Source: Rachicladosporium sp. CCFEE 5018
Taxonomy: Eukaryota > Ascomycota > Dothideomycetes > Cladosporiales > Cladosporiaceae
NCBI GenBank assembly: GCA_002077045.2
Contig: KZ111145.1
Location: 221,481-285,480, forward strand
Length of the DNA stretch: 64,000 nt
Direction of reading: 5' to 3'
Shown here: positions 51,845 to 61,322 of the stretch, one piece after another
How positions within the stretch are numbered: position 1 is the first letter of the stretch
Layout: the number at the start of each line of letters is the position of its first letter
The notes under the pieces: model-generated
The model's input: only the letters and a program-made list of their open reading frames with translations
What the model was told of the DNA's origin: nothing
Database searches by the model: none
Translations under genes and position numbers: made by a program

Positions 51845-52748
51845 ATGGCGAAAGAAATCTTTGAGTCGAATGTTCACGCCATCACACCCTTCATTGATCC
51901 TCGAGGCCGCCTTTCCGGCACTGCGAAAGGGAAGTCCGTCCTCGTCTCTGGCGCCGGCGGGCTGATCGGACGAGGCTATGCTACCGCGTTTGCCCTGGCC
52001 GGTGCTTCCCATCTGACGCTCGTGGGTCGTCGTGCTGGTATTCTTGAAGAAACGCGAGAAGCCGTTCTGGCCGTCGCTCCAGAGACCAAAGTCCTCATCG
52101 TGCCGAACACAGACATCAGCAAAGAGTCCGATGTCTCCTCTCTTCGCCAAAGTGCAGTCCTCATTCGGCAGCCCCCCAGACATCCTCATCAATAACGCCG
52201 CAATCTCGGGCACCTGGCTTCCCTTCGCCCAGCAAACACCCTCGCAGTGGTGGCAAGTGCAGGAGATCAACATGCGCGGCACAATCAACATGTGCCACGC
52301 CTACACCACCGCTCTCACGGCTTCCAACCCACTGAAGGCCGGCATGATCATCAACGTCACCTCCGTGGGCTCCTACGCCTACCTCCGCGGCATCTCAGCG
52401 TACGCAAACAGCAAGGCAGCTATGAACAATTTCACGGAGTATATCGACTCCGAGAACGCTTCCGCGCACGCCGAGGCGCCGGACAAGGTGCCCAGGATTA
52501 CTGCCATACCGATGCATCCTGGTGGCGTGCAGACTGAGATGGCTGGCGTTTTACCCAAGGAGCTATTCGACACGCTGCAGGACAGTCCGGAGCTCGCGGG
52601 TGCTGTGGCGGTTTGGCTGAGTGCTGAGGGAAGGTGGTTGGGGGGTCGGTATGTGAGCTCGAATTGGGACACGGAGAAGGTTGCGAAGGAGAAGGAGAGG
52701 ATTTTGAGGGAAGAGCTGTTGAGGTTGAGAGTTGTGGGGTGTGAGTAG
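51845..52748 (+). pseudogene. Short-chain dehydrogenase/reductase with a frameshift
   Basis: A classical SDR read in two frames. Frame one starts at ATG 51845 and has the cofactor motif SGAGGLIGRGYA and the acidic/basic strand end LVGRRAG, up to DISKESDVSSL near 52143. Frame two then continues with FAKVQSSFGSPPDILINNAA, the NNA motif, the catalytic YANSK, and the C-terminal ELAGAVAVWLSAEGRWLGGRYVSSNWD block of fungal SDRs, to TAG at 52748. Restoring continuity needs two more bases (or one fewer) in the CT-rich tract near 52136-52145, so slippage or a sequencing error is likely. No intron fits. Substrate unknown. Confidence 0.82.
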
Positions 52749-53032
52749 ATTGATTATGATGCTGCTAAGGGGTAGGTGGACGTGCAATCTCACTGTGCGT
52801 ACTTCCCGCACCGACTTTCCGGTGCGTTCTAGTCGATTGAAGAGTCTTTTGGTGCGTGACATCCAATATGCAGCGTTGAACACTGTAGTGCAGTCCGCTA
52901 TTGTCTTCTATCCAACAGAAGCGGCGAACTTGGTACAGACGCGTCCATGGATGCTGTCTCTGATGCAAAAAGTTCACCACCAGACGAGAAGATGCCAGCT
53001 CTGACTGCACTTGCACAGTGTCTACATCGTTC

Positions 53033-53509
53033 ATGAGTACCCTTTCCCTCGACTGGTGCAGCTCCGAACTCTCTCCACCACAATTCGCTCCCCCTACCCC
53101 TCAACTTACAGAGACTCACTTACTAGCTATCGCAAAGCATCACGCCCAACCAACACCACAGAGAGTACGAGCCACGTTCCCAGAGCCACGCGCAGAGCCT
53201 TTACACAGTATCGCTGACCGCCATCCAGGAAATCACAACACTAGAACTGAAACGCATACTCACAGCCTACTCGCCCTGACCACTCCTGTGGCTACACTGG
53301 CCAGCGCTGGACCCCTCGCCTACGCCGGCTGTCAAGCAGGCTGCTCCGGCCTTGTAGTTGCTTGCTACGCTGGAGCAGGCTTCGTGTTCGGCAACGTCCT
53401 TGCGCTCGGCGCACCAGCTGCAGTCGCCGCTTGCAACGCGAACTATGGCGCTTGCAACGCTGGGTGCGCCGTTGTTACTTGCATCCGGTCCGCGAATGCG
53501 TACAGGTAG
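53033..53509 (+). CDS. Cys-rich small protein, zygote-specific Zys3-like
   Basis: A 158-residue frame. The C-terminal half has the pattern GPLAYAGCQAGCSGLVVACY, then AACNANYGACNAGCAVVTC: regularly spaced Cys in an Ala/Gly-rich context, as in a widespread fungal family annotated as zygote-specific or cysteine-rich proteins. A hydrophobic run (SLLALTTPVATLASAGPLAY) precedes it. The N-terminal 80 residues are Pro/His/Thr-rich and unlike a secretory leader, so the true start may lie downstream or there may be an unrecognised intron. Function unknown. Confidence 0.5.
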   Translation: MSTLSLDWCSSELSPPQFAPPTPQLTETHLLAIAKHHAQPTPQRVRATFPEPRAEPLHSIADRHPGNHNTRTETHTHSLLALTTPVATLASAGPLAYAGCQAGCSGLVVACYAGAGFVFGNVLALGAPAAVAACNANYGACNAGCAVVTCIRSANAYR

Positions 53510-53717
53510 AGTCTATCAGCTTGTCCGTGGCACGTGTGTGAGCGGGACCATCCGGGAAGGGGATGTGCGACTGAGTGGGGGCGATTGTTTGTACATGGGG
53601 AGGGCGGCTTCGGGAGGATTAGGTGTCTGCGAATGAGAGGAAGAAACATGAAACAGCTAGAAGTTGGAAATACCCGGATTTGCACCAGCGTATTCTTTGC
53701 TTTGACCACACTAATCA

Positions 53718-54456
53718 TCAATCCCATCCCCCTTCCATACTGTCTCGCACACACCTCCTAACCCTCCGTCGGAACTCCTTCTGATCTTCTCTCCACAGAC
53801 TCCCGGCTTCCAGATTCGCCGCGCTCTCGTCGTTCGGGCTGCCCAGCATACTGATCACACTCAGCAGAATAGTCTCGGGTGACTGCACAGGTGACCAGCG
53901 CTCTGAGGCTTGCTCGTAGCCGTACTGGTCATCTCCCGGTGGGTGGAGGATGGATATGCAGACGTCGCCGTTGGGGTAGACTAGAATGTCGTAAGCTCAG
54001 GCGACGTGGAGGGGTGGTATTTTGGCTTGGACTTACCATTGGGATGGAAGATGGAGGTTGAGAACTTCATCTTGGGTGGCAGATGTGGGTATGTTGGTGG
54101 GAAGGTCATGCGTGCTCTGAAGCAGCCTCCTGCAGTCATCTCAATCAGCCTAGTTCCCTTCTGCTCCACCTCTCGTTTCCTTGCCCCTCTCCATTCTTTG
54201 CTCCAGCCAGTCCAGCATCGCAGCCACCTACCTGCATCTCTCACTCACCTCCATACATACTATCCTGATCCTCGCTCAGCATGAGCATGACCTCCCACTC
54301 GAAGACATCATCTCCCACTAATCCACACGATATGCCGGGAATGTCTTTGTCTTTCTGCATCTGCTTGAACTGCTTGCCAAGTAGAAGTGCTGCTGAGGAC
54401 TGGCCACCGGGGGAACCGCTGGTGCGGCGGTCTGTAGAGCGGGGCGTGCTTGCCAT
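53718..54456 (-). CDS. UBC7: Ubiquitin-conjugating enzyme E2, UBE2G/Ubc7 class
   Basis: Three exons (54456-54249, 54129-54037, 53980-53718) encode 187 residues, joined in phase 1 twice. The UBC core shows MTFPPTYPHLPPKMKF, IFHPNVYPNGDVCISILHPP with the catalytic Cys at residue 108, and the acidic loop insertion PGDDQYGYEQASERWSPVQS that marks the Ubc7/UBE2G/Cdc34 group. The N-terminal LLLGKQFKQMQKDKDIPGIS and the SILH block are closest to UBE2G1/UBE2G2. Ubc7-type enzymes build K48-linked chains in ER-associated degradation; that role is inferred. An extra Ser/Thr-rich N-terminus of about 22 residues is present. Confidence 0.9.
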
Positions 54457-54889
54457 GGTCGGTTGATTGGAGGAAGGCGATGACCAGGACATTGAGAACT
54501 GCAGAAATCCAGCGGCTGGCCTTATAGTTGAATTGATGAGAGACTCTTATGAAGAGCTGTCTTCTACAGTGACTGCGCAGCCAGCAAACTGAGGGCCGAT
54601 GTTGTGAGTCTTTGCCACTTGATCTCGCGGCACGTGAGATATGGTGTAGAGATGGATGACAACGTCTGCTAGCACGGGCAGAATGGGGGAATCTCGTCAC
54701 CAGTTTAATAATACAAATATAGCTTACTTGGAAGGTAGGACAAGGGAGCGTTTTGATGTCGTGTGCTCGACATGAACCCGAAGCTTCACGCGGATGGCGT
54801 CACTGATAGCGATAGGCTGGAGCTGAAACACCTTGATGGCATCTCTGGACCTCCCACCTACCAGCTTTATCTTTTGCATCTCCCGAGCT
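54457..54889. promoter_or_regulatory. Divergent promoter, UBC7-like / WSDG-repeat gene
   Basis: A 433 bp head-to-head interval; no element assigned. Confidence 0.4.
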
Positions 54890-56200
54890 ATGGTCGATGA
54901 ACCGGCGGAGCAGCCCGACGAAGACAAGCTCGCTGTCCCTGGTCCAGCCACTGAGACCTCCACCCCTCTTAACCCCTCCGCACCCCCCGAGTCCATCCAC
55001 CTCGCCCTTGGCCCAAATCAATCTCACTGCATCCATACCACCCCCCACAACTCCTGGTCTCACCGCGGGTCCACCGCGTCACTGAACGCCTGGCGAGCTC
55101 TGCACCTCTCAACACTGCATTGCATAGCCCTGACACCTCATGGAGGCTGGGTCATCACGGGCATTGATCAAGCTGGCGAGCCGGTCGTGGCATCTTGGGA
55201 GAGCTTAGAGGGGAGTGTGGCTTACAGCGAAGCAGAGAACTGGGCGGACTCGAGAAGGGGCTGGAAGGAGTTGACAAGGGCTCTGCAAGGAGGCGAGAGG
55301 GAGAGGCTAGAGGGCGTGAGGTTTGGTGTTGGAGCACGGGGGAGCTGGTGGCTTAGATGGAGTGATGGGAGACTAGACAGCGGCAATCTGCCTGAGCAAC
55401 TTCAAAGTAAGCTTGAAGAGAAGAGGCTGGCAGGCGTGAAACCCACGACCCTCACGCTCGGTACGCGCGACAGCTACGTCGCCTTCTGGTCCGATGGAAC
55501 GATCGATGGGGCGCTCACCGGCTACGACGGCGTGCAAAAGGTCCTCAAACCCGACTCTGAGATCGTCCACGTCTACCTCAGTCCCGTACGCGATGATGAG
55601 TATATGCACGTCGACAGGACTGGCTTCATCGGATGGAACTTTCGCTTCGACGAAGAAGCGAGGCAAGATCTGTTTAGGGAGCTGCTGGGGTATATGCAGC
55701 GAAGGGCCTGGGCGGACGGGACGAGTTTCAGTATGACTAACACTAGTGAGTTCGACGTGCTGTGGACGAGCCGCATGGGTCTTGCTGACTGGTGTGTAGG
55801 CAGTGATGGCTCAAAACAGAGCATCAAGATCACGCCTGACACCGATATCACCAAGTCCACGGCCTCTATCTCGGCGTACAGCCCAGGGTCTTTGCCAGCT
55901 CTCGCGAAAGACCTCTGGGCCAATCCGTCGCGGTTCATGCACAAGGACGTCCTCATCCCTGCCGCTATAGGTGCTGGTGCGGCAGGTGCAGCGGGTGGTG
56001 CGGTGCTACTAGGCGTGCGTCAATATCGACTCTATCGCAACCCTGTGCAAGCTGACGCTGCTGCAAGGTCTGGCTCGTGGTTGGGTAGAGCTTGGACGAC
56101 AGCGCGATTTGCGCGACGCTTGCCGGGACCAGTCTTGGCTGTGGGTGGCGCTGGGCTGGTGTGGCAGCTTGGGTATTGGAGGGGCAGGTGGGTGGGTTGA
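54890..56200 (+). CDS. Unrecognised fungal protein with W/F-SDG repeats and hydrophobic C-terminus
   Basis: Exons 54890-55745 and 55800-56200 encode 418 residues; the 54-nt intron (GTGAGT donor, TGCTGAC branch, TAG acceptor) keeps the frame open, so it is easily missed. Its removal gives NTSSDGSKQSIKIT. The middle contains recurring beta-strand-like units ending in an SDG turn (WWLRWSDGRLDSGNLP, YVAFWSDGTIDGALTGY), as in fungal proteins of unknown function that may form a propeller. The C-terminus has a small-residue hydrophobic stretch (AAIGAGAAGAAGGAVLLGV) and a second one (LPGPVLAVGGAGLVWQLGYW), perhaps membrane segments. The start chosen is MVDEPAEQPD; an upstream in-frame ATG at 54833 exists. 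Confidence 0.65.
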   Translation: MVDEPAEQPDEDKLAVPGPATETSTPLNPSAPPESIHLALGPNQSHCIHTTPHNSWSHRGSTASLNAWRALHLSTLHCIALTPHGGWVITGIDQAGEPVVASWESLEGSVAYSEAENWADSRRGWKELTRALQGGERERLEGVRFGVGARGSWWLRWSDGRLDSGNLPEQLQSKLEEKRLAGVKPTTLTLGTRDSYVAFWSDGTIDGALTGYDGVQKVLKPDSEIVHVYLSPVRDDEYMHVDRTGFIGWNFRFDEEARQDLFRELLGYMQRRAWADGTSFSMTNTSEFDVLWTSRMGLADWCVGSDGSKQSIKITPDTDITKSTASISAYSPGSLPALAKDLWANPSRFMHKDVLIPAAIGAGAAGAAGGAVLLGVRQYRLYRNPVQADAAARSGSWLGRAWTTARFARRLPGPVLAVGGAGLVWQLGYWRGRWVG

Positions 56201-56272
56201 TGTGATCAGCGCACCACCTCGCGAGGCGTGATGCCAACGTCAATATACGACGTCAAGCTCTGGCATCTCAGC

Positions 56273-58018
56273 TCAGCTTTCGCCAAGCAGCTCGACAAAG
56301 ATATTGCGCAAGCCCTCGATGCCCTCCTTCTTTAGCCCGCAAACTGGCAGTGCGTGTAGCTTCCGCCGCCAGCCATTCTTTTTGCCACAGGGATGCGCCT
56401 GCGTACCAGTCTCCACTTCCGTGAGCCAGCTCTGCAAAGACGCGAAGTTCTCCTGCGTCTCTGGAAGATCTGCCTTGGTCGCCACAACCACCCAGGGCTT
56501 CGAGGAGATAGGCGGTAATGTGAGTGGCGGCAGAGGGCGAGCGGGTTGCGGGTCCAGCAGCAGATCGCCGCCGAACTCAGACGGAGATGCTGTTGAAGTG
56601 AAAGGCTGGTACGTGGACAGAGCATCCTCGCCAGGTGCAGACCGCTGTGTCTCTACGCTCAGCTCACCGGAACGGAAATTCTCGTACTCTCCAACTTCTT
56701 TCCACAGCGCTTTCACAGCCTCCACTGCATCGCCCGCGCCGAGATCGACGACGAAGGCCAGCACGCCTGCGCGCTCGATGTGCTTCAGGAAGCCTAGTCC
56801 AAGTCCGCGATCAAGATGTGCATCCGGAATGAGACCCGGAATATCAGCAATTGTGAAGTGCGTTCTCGGCTCGCCATCAGGATACACCGGGAGACTCGTC
56901 AATCCTGCCACCCTTCCACGCTGATTATCAAGCACCACCGTCCCTATGTTGGGCGACAGCGTAGTGAACGCCCAATCCCCGACTCTCGCCCTGCTAGCCG
57001 TCATCGCACGAAGCAGTGTACTTTTCCCTGCGTTCGGCAGCCCGACGAGTCCAATATCCGCCAGCAGCTTCAGCTCAAGCTGTACATGTATCCTCAACGC
57101 ATCATCGCCCTTCGTAGCAAACTTCGGCCGTGGCACAGACTTCGTGACGAAGTGCGGATTCCCCAGTCCACCCATAGCCCCTGCAGCAAGCAGCATGGGC
57201 GTAGTCATCGGCTTATCCAGATCCAACCTCAACGGCGCCGGCGGCTGCGAGACCGCCAAATTCGACCTCCGCGGCCGCGGCAACGCAGGGAAATCCGCGG
57301 ACGTGAAGCTCTTGGGCAGTATACCCGGATAGAGCAGCCATTTCTCCCGCCTCCACTTGAGGCTCTGATCCGTGCCCTCCCACTTGCCCTCCTCCTCCCC
57401 TTGCTCCACATTATCGTTCTCCGCGCGTTGTTCCCGATCCAGGTCCGCACCAAACCCCTTCCCCCGTCTCCCCATCTCCTCCTCCTCCACCGGATCCACG
57501 CGCCAAACCTCCCTCACCACAGTCCCCACCGGCACAGTCAACACGACATCCTCCCCCCTCCTCCCGCCTTTGGAGGTCCCCTGCCCGTTCTTCCCTCTTC
57601 CGGCTTTCAGCGTCCCCCGCCGCGCGAGTTTGTGCAGCGAGGTCTCCCCGCGTAGGGCTTGGATGTATATCGCGCCGCCTGTGCCGCCGTCACCTCCGTT
57701 CGCGGGGCCGTCGGGGATGTACTTTTCGCGGAGAAAGGAGATGCAGCCGTGGCCTCCGGGGCCGGCGGTGAGGGTTAGGCTGCAGGAGTCGGTGAAGGGT
57801 GTATTTGTGTAGTCTGAGGGGGAGATCTCAGGGAGGTCTGTTGGAGGTGACGCGTGTGGGTGGGAGGGAGAGGCGGTGGTCTGCCATCTTCGCTGGGATC
57901 TATGGAGGGGGGAGAAAGCGGATGGCCTCAGGGCAAGCCATGTAGTGTCGAGACATGGGTAGAGGAAGGGCGTGAGGGTGCTCTGTAGTAGGCGGGAGGT
58001 GCCTGTGGTCAACGACAT
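56273..58018 (-). CDS. MTG2: Mtg2, mitochondrial Obg-family GTPase (large-subunit assembly)
   Basis: A single-exon protein of 581 residues. A basic, Ser/Arg-rich presequence (about 1-60) suggests mitochondrial import. The Obg fold starts with LTLTAGPGGHGCISFLREKY and a glycine-rich GPANGGDGGTGGAIYIQA, but it is split by about 100 charged or variable residues between VPVGTVVREVW and RLDLDKP. It continues with LLAAGAMGGLGNPHF. The GTPase domain has G1 GLPNAGKST (from residue 326), switch FTTLSPNIGTV, G3 DIPGLIPDAH and G4 TKAD. Mtg2 acts on the mitoribosomal large subunit. A second insertion lies before the G4 strand. Confidence 0.92.
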   Translation of the reverse strand: MSLTTGTSRLLQSTLTPFLYPCLDTTWLALRPSAFSPLHRSQRRWQTTASPSHPHASPPTDLPEISPSDYTNTPFTDSCSLTLTAGPGGHGCISFLREKYIPDGPANGGDGGTGGAIYIQALRGETSLHKLARRGTLKAGRGKNGQGTSKGGRRGEDVVLTVPVGTVVREVWRVDPVEEEEMGRRGKGFGADLDREQRAENDNVEQGEEEGKWEGTDQSLKWRREKWLLYPGILPKSFTSADFPALPRPRRSNLAVSQPPAPLRLDLDKPMTTPMLLAAGAMGGLGNPHFVTKSVPRPKFATKGDDALRIHVQLELKLLADIGLVGLPNAGKSTLLRAMTASRARVGDWAFTTLSPNIGTVVLDNQRGRVAGLTSLPVYPDGEPRTHFTIADIPGLIPDAHLDRGLGLGFLKHIERAGVLAFVVDLGAGDAVEAVKALWKEVGEYENFRSGELSVETQRSAPGEDALSTYQPFTSTASPSEFGGDLLLDPQPARPLPPLTLPPISSKPWVVVATKADLPETQENFASLQSWLTEVETGTQAHPCGKKNGWRRKLHALPVCGLKKEGIEGLRNIFVELLGES

Positions 58019-58552
58019 GAATCAGACAGGCCTGGGTATCCTACATTTGCGATGCACTAATGACATGTGAAGATGCTTCCCCTTGGCGTCGGCATGCCCG
58101 TCTAACTCCGCACCCCCACCCCCATCTTGTGAGACAAGCTTCAACGCCCATTTGCAAGGGCGGCAAACAAGTTTGTATTTATAGAGGCAAACTGATCCGG
58201 TGGTGGCGGAGGTCATACTTTCCCAAAGTCTCATCGTACCTCGGCAGCTCGGTCCCCCATGCCATTGGAATAAACGAGCGTTGCGCGAACGAGCAGCATG
58301 TCCAAGAACAGCATGCCTTGCGATGCAGAAAGCTGGTGCCTGTGGCTACATGTAGAAGATAAGTTGTCGCCATCATCTCTTTCAGGCTATCGCTCAAGTT
58401 TTACTCCATCCCCCGAGGCTGAACCAAAGCGCCAGCTTACCACTCACGTCAGTTATCAATAGCGTTGCTAGGGCGTTCACGACTGCATATAACAAGTCTC
58501 ACGACCTTTATTCGCCTGGGCCTTCGCGAGGAGCAGCCATATCGACATTATC
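58019..58552. promoter_or_regulatory. Divergent promoter, MTG2 / SDR
   Basis: A 534 bp head-to-head interval without supported genes or assigned elements. Confidence 0.4.
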
Positions 58553-59620
58553 ATGGCAAGTACAGTCACTAAGGCGGCGCTCTCGCCAGTCATCACCGGA
58601 GCATTGCTAGTCGCGCTCACAAGGGCGCCTCCGAACATCCGGGAGCCTCTCCTCCAACAACTGAGCCAATATGTCTCCGCAGAGAACATCACAAGAATCA
58701 TCACAGGTCTCAAGTGGCTCTTCGGACTCGGTCTCACCGGAACTGTCAACACATTCCTCTCGGAGCTCTCCCAGAACAACTGGCGATGGTCCTCAGAGAA
58801 ACACCGCTACGACTGGCCCAACGAGATCGTCGTCGTGACCGGCGCCGCCTCAGGTTTCGGCCGCCTCCTAGCCCTAGACTTCGCCTCCCATGGCCTCAGA
58901 GTCATGGCCCTGGATGTCCACGACTCTCTACCAAAGGACATGCAATCCAACTCCCGCATCTCCTACTACAAGTGCGACGTCACGGACTCAGATGCCGTAA
59001 ACGCCACAGCGCAGGCGATTCAATCTCAACACGGCCGTCCTAGCATCCTGATCAACAACGCCGGCATAGGCTTCACCTCCCGCATCGTCGACTGCAAGCC
59101 CAAGCAAATCCAGAAGATCTTCGGCGTGAACATCATGTCGCACTACTACACCGTTGCGGCCTTCGTCCCCGCCATGATCGCCCGGCGCAAAGGCCACGTC
59201 ATCACGATAGCCAGCATGGCCAGTTTCGTGACCTCCTCCCCCATAGTCCCCTACTGCAACACTAAAGTCGCCGCGCTCTCCTTCCACGAAGGCCTCACCT
59301 CGGAACTGAAGGCCGTGGCCCCAGAAATCAAGACAACCTGCGTTCACCCTACATGGGCGCGCACGGCGATCATCCAGGGCCAGGAGGAGCAGATCAAGAA
59401 GGCGGGCATGAATGTGCTGGAGCCGCAGGTTATTGCGGATGCGATTGTGAAGCAGGTGTTGAGTGCACGAGGTGGTCAGCTCATCATTGCGCCTGGGTTT
59501 ACGTGGTTGGCGAACTTGAGGGCTTGGCCTTGGTGGTTGAGCTCGTTCATTACGTCGAGGAGTGGGCCTGTTATTGAGGAGGATGAGGTGAAGTTGCCGT
59601 TGGCTGGAAAGGTGGCGTGA
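58553..59620 (+). CDS. Short-chain dehydrogenase, SDR16C/RDH10-like
   Basis: A single-exon protein of 355 residues. An N-terminal extension with hydrophobic segments (about 10-24 and 50-66) precedes the SDR core and suggests membrane association. The cofactor motif is TGAASGFG (96-103), then NNAGIGF and the catalytic Y234-x3-K238 (YCNTK) with Ser in the IASMASF strand. The order and the VHPTWARTAI motif after the active site match the SDR16C group of retinol and lipid dehydrogenases (RDH10, DHRS3 and fungal relatives). Unlike the SDR at 51.8 kb it is intact. Confidence 0.87.
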   Translation: MASTVTKAALSPVITGALLVALTRAPPNIREPLLQQLSQYVSAENITRIITGLKWLFGLGLTGTVNTFLSELSQNNWRWSSEKHRYDWPNEIVVVTGAASGFGRLLALDFASHGLRVMALDVHDSLPKDMQSNSRISYYKCDVTDSDAVNATAQAIQSQHGRPSILINNAGIGFTSRIVDCKPKQIQKIFGVNIMSHYYTVAAFVPAMIARRKGHVITIASMASFVTSSPIVPYCNTKVAALSFHEGLTSELKAVAPEIKTTCVHPTWARTAIIQGQEEQIKKAGMNVLEPQVIADAIVKQVLSARGGQLIIAPGFTWLANLRAWPWWLSSFITSRSGPVIEEDEVKLPLAGKVA

Positions 59621-60075
59621 TGGAGGTGATGCAGGGTGGGATGAACCTGGGAATGGGATGATGCTGATACAATTGGGCTCTATTGTTGCTATATCGCTAG
59701 ATTCCCGCTAGACATATATGCGAATGATCATACTCCAGGCTCGGCAGATTATTTGTCCAGTGTTGTGGCACATGGTGTATGCACGACATGCGGCAATTAC
59801 AGGCTGTTCACTAGTGAGGGGTTGCACCTGCCTTCTTCAACAAGCTTCACAAACGTCAGACATAGCTGTTAATCGGATTTGGTATCCCGTGTAAGGGCCT
59901 ATTGCTAGTAGAATTCATGGTAAGTATCACTCTCTTTCAAGATCATCTGTCTTACAAGACCACGTCGAGTCAACTTGCATTCTTCTGCCGTCTCTGTCTC
60001 CCCGACAGCGCACCCAGAGTCTCCCTTCTTGCATCAGCGAGTATTACAACACCAGGTTTCTGAATCCGTATCATA
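59621..60075. other. Intergenic, nothing recognised
   Basis: A 455 bp interval between two same-strand genes; probable promoter of the polyol dehydrogenase. Confidence 0.4.
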
Positions 60076-61322
60076 ATGTCGAAACCCTTCGTCCCACCCC
60101 TCCCAAACCCAGCCCTCTACACTAATCAACACCATGAGATCTCCATTGCTCCCTCGCCTCCTCTGAACCCGGGACCAGATGACTGCGTGGTCCACATGCG
60201 AAGTAATGGCATCTGCGGGTAAATATTCCTGTCAACTCCCTTTCTCACGCCCCACTCGACTAACAGCACATTCCAGCTCCGACATCCACTTCTGGCACGC
60301 CGGCCGCATCGGCGCCCTCGAAGTCACAGCCCCCCACTGCCTCGGCCACGAAGGGGCCGGCGAAGTCGTCTGGACCGGCTCATCCGTCTCGCACCTCAGC
60401 GTAGGCGATCGTGTGGCCGTCGAGCCCGGCGTTCCATGCGAGAAGTGCCGCGAATGCAGTTCGGGAAACTACAACCTCTGTCTTGACGTTCAGTTCTCTG
60501 GTGTGCCGCCGCATACTGGGAGTATCAGGCGGTATCATGTTCATTCTGCGAGGTACTTGCATAAACTCCCAGATGAGCTGAGTTTTGGGGATGGTGCGCT
60601 GTTGGAGCCGTTGAGCGTTGTGTTGCATGCTTTTGAGCGGTCGCCTGTTAAGCTGGGGGAGGCGACGGTGATCTGTGGGGCGGGACCTATTGGGCTTGTG
60701 GCGTTGGCCGTTGCGAAGGCTTCGGGGGCGTGTCCGCTGGTTGTGACGGATCTTGATGAAGGACGGCTGCGGTTCGCCGAGAAGTTTGTGCCCGGCGCGA
60801 TTGGGGTAAAGATCAGAGCTGAGCTTGGGCCGGAGGAGATGGCTGGAGAGATCTTGAAGCAGGTCGGGGCAGCAGGAGGCGAGAGACCGAGGGTAGTGTA
60901 CGAGTGCACGGGTGTGCAGGGCAGTGTCGTCACGGCTGCGTTCATGCCGAGACCGGCTGGGGAGGTAAGTCCACTGTTCTGCACATGTGGCCTTTCGATG
61001 ACTGTACTGACACTCATTCCAGGTAATGGTAATAGGCGTCGGTCGCCAGACCATGAATGAGCTACCATTCATGCATATCAGCATGGCGGAGGTTGATCTG
61101 AAGTTCATCAATCGGTATCACCACTCCTGGCCTGCTGCTATCAGGTTACTCCAGCACGGCGTGCTAAATCTGAACCCGCTGGTCACGCATCGCTTCCCGT
61201 TGGAGCAAGCCGTAGAAGCGTTGACAGCGAGTGCGGATCGGAACAGTGGTAGTATCAAGGTCCACATTGAGGACAAGGAAGGGCTAACAGGGGAGACCGT
61301 GAGAGAGAAGAGCAAGCTGTAA
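60076..61322 (+). CDS. Zinc-dependent polyol dehydrogenase (L-arabinitol 4-dehydrogenase/xylitol dehydrogenase type)
   Basis: Exons 60076-60218, 60277-60964 and 61023-61322 give 376 residues. The medium-chain dehydrogenase features are the catalytic zinc region NGICGSDIHFWHAGRIG (across intron 1), GHEGAGEVVWTG, the structural zinc cluster CEKCRECSSGNYNLC and the Rossmann motif GAGPIG. The blocks LEPLSVVLHAFERS and RYHHSWPAAIRLL and the TGSIRRYHVH segment fit the sorbitol/L-arabinitol/xylitol dehydrogenase group. Such enzymes oxidise polyols in pentose catabolism; which polyol is used cannot be read off. A GH51 arabinofuranosidase lies about 40 kb away, but a link is not shown. Confidence 0.85.

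Noticed and set aside
53640..53760. Possible tRNA-like sequence near a GGATTTGCACC stretch
   Set aside because: No A and B boxes at the right spacing and no cloverleaf could be formed by eye.
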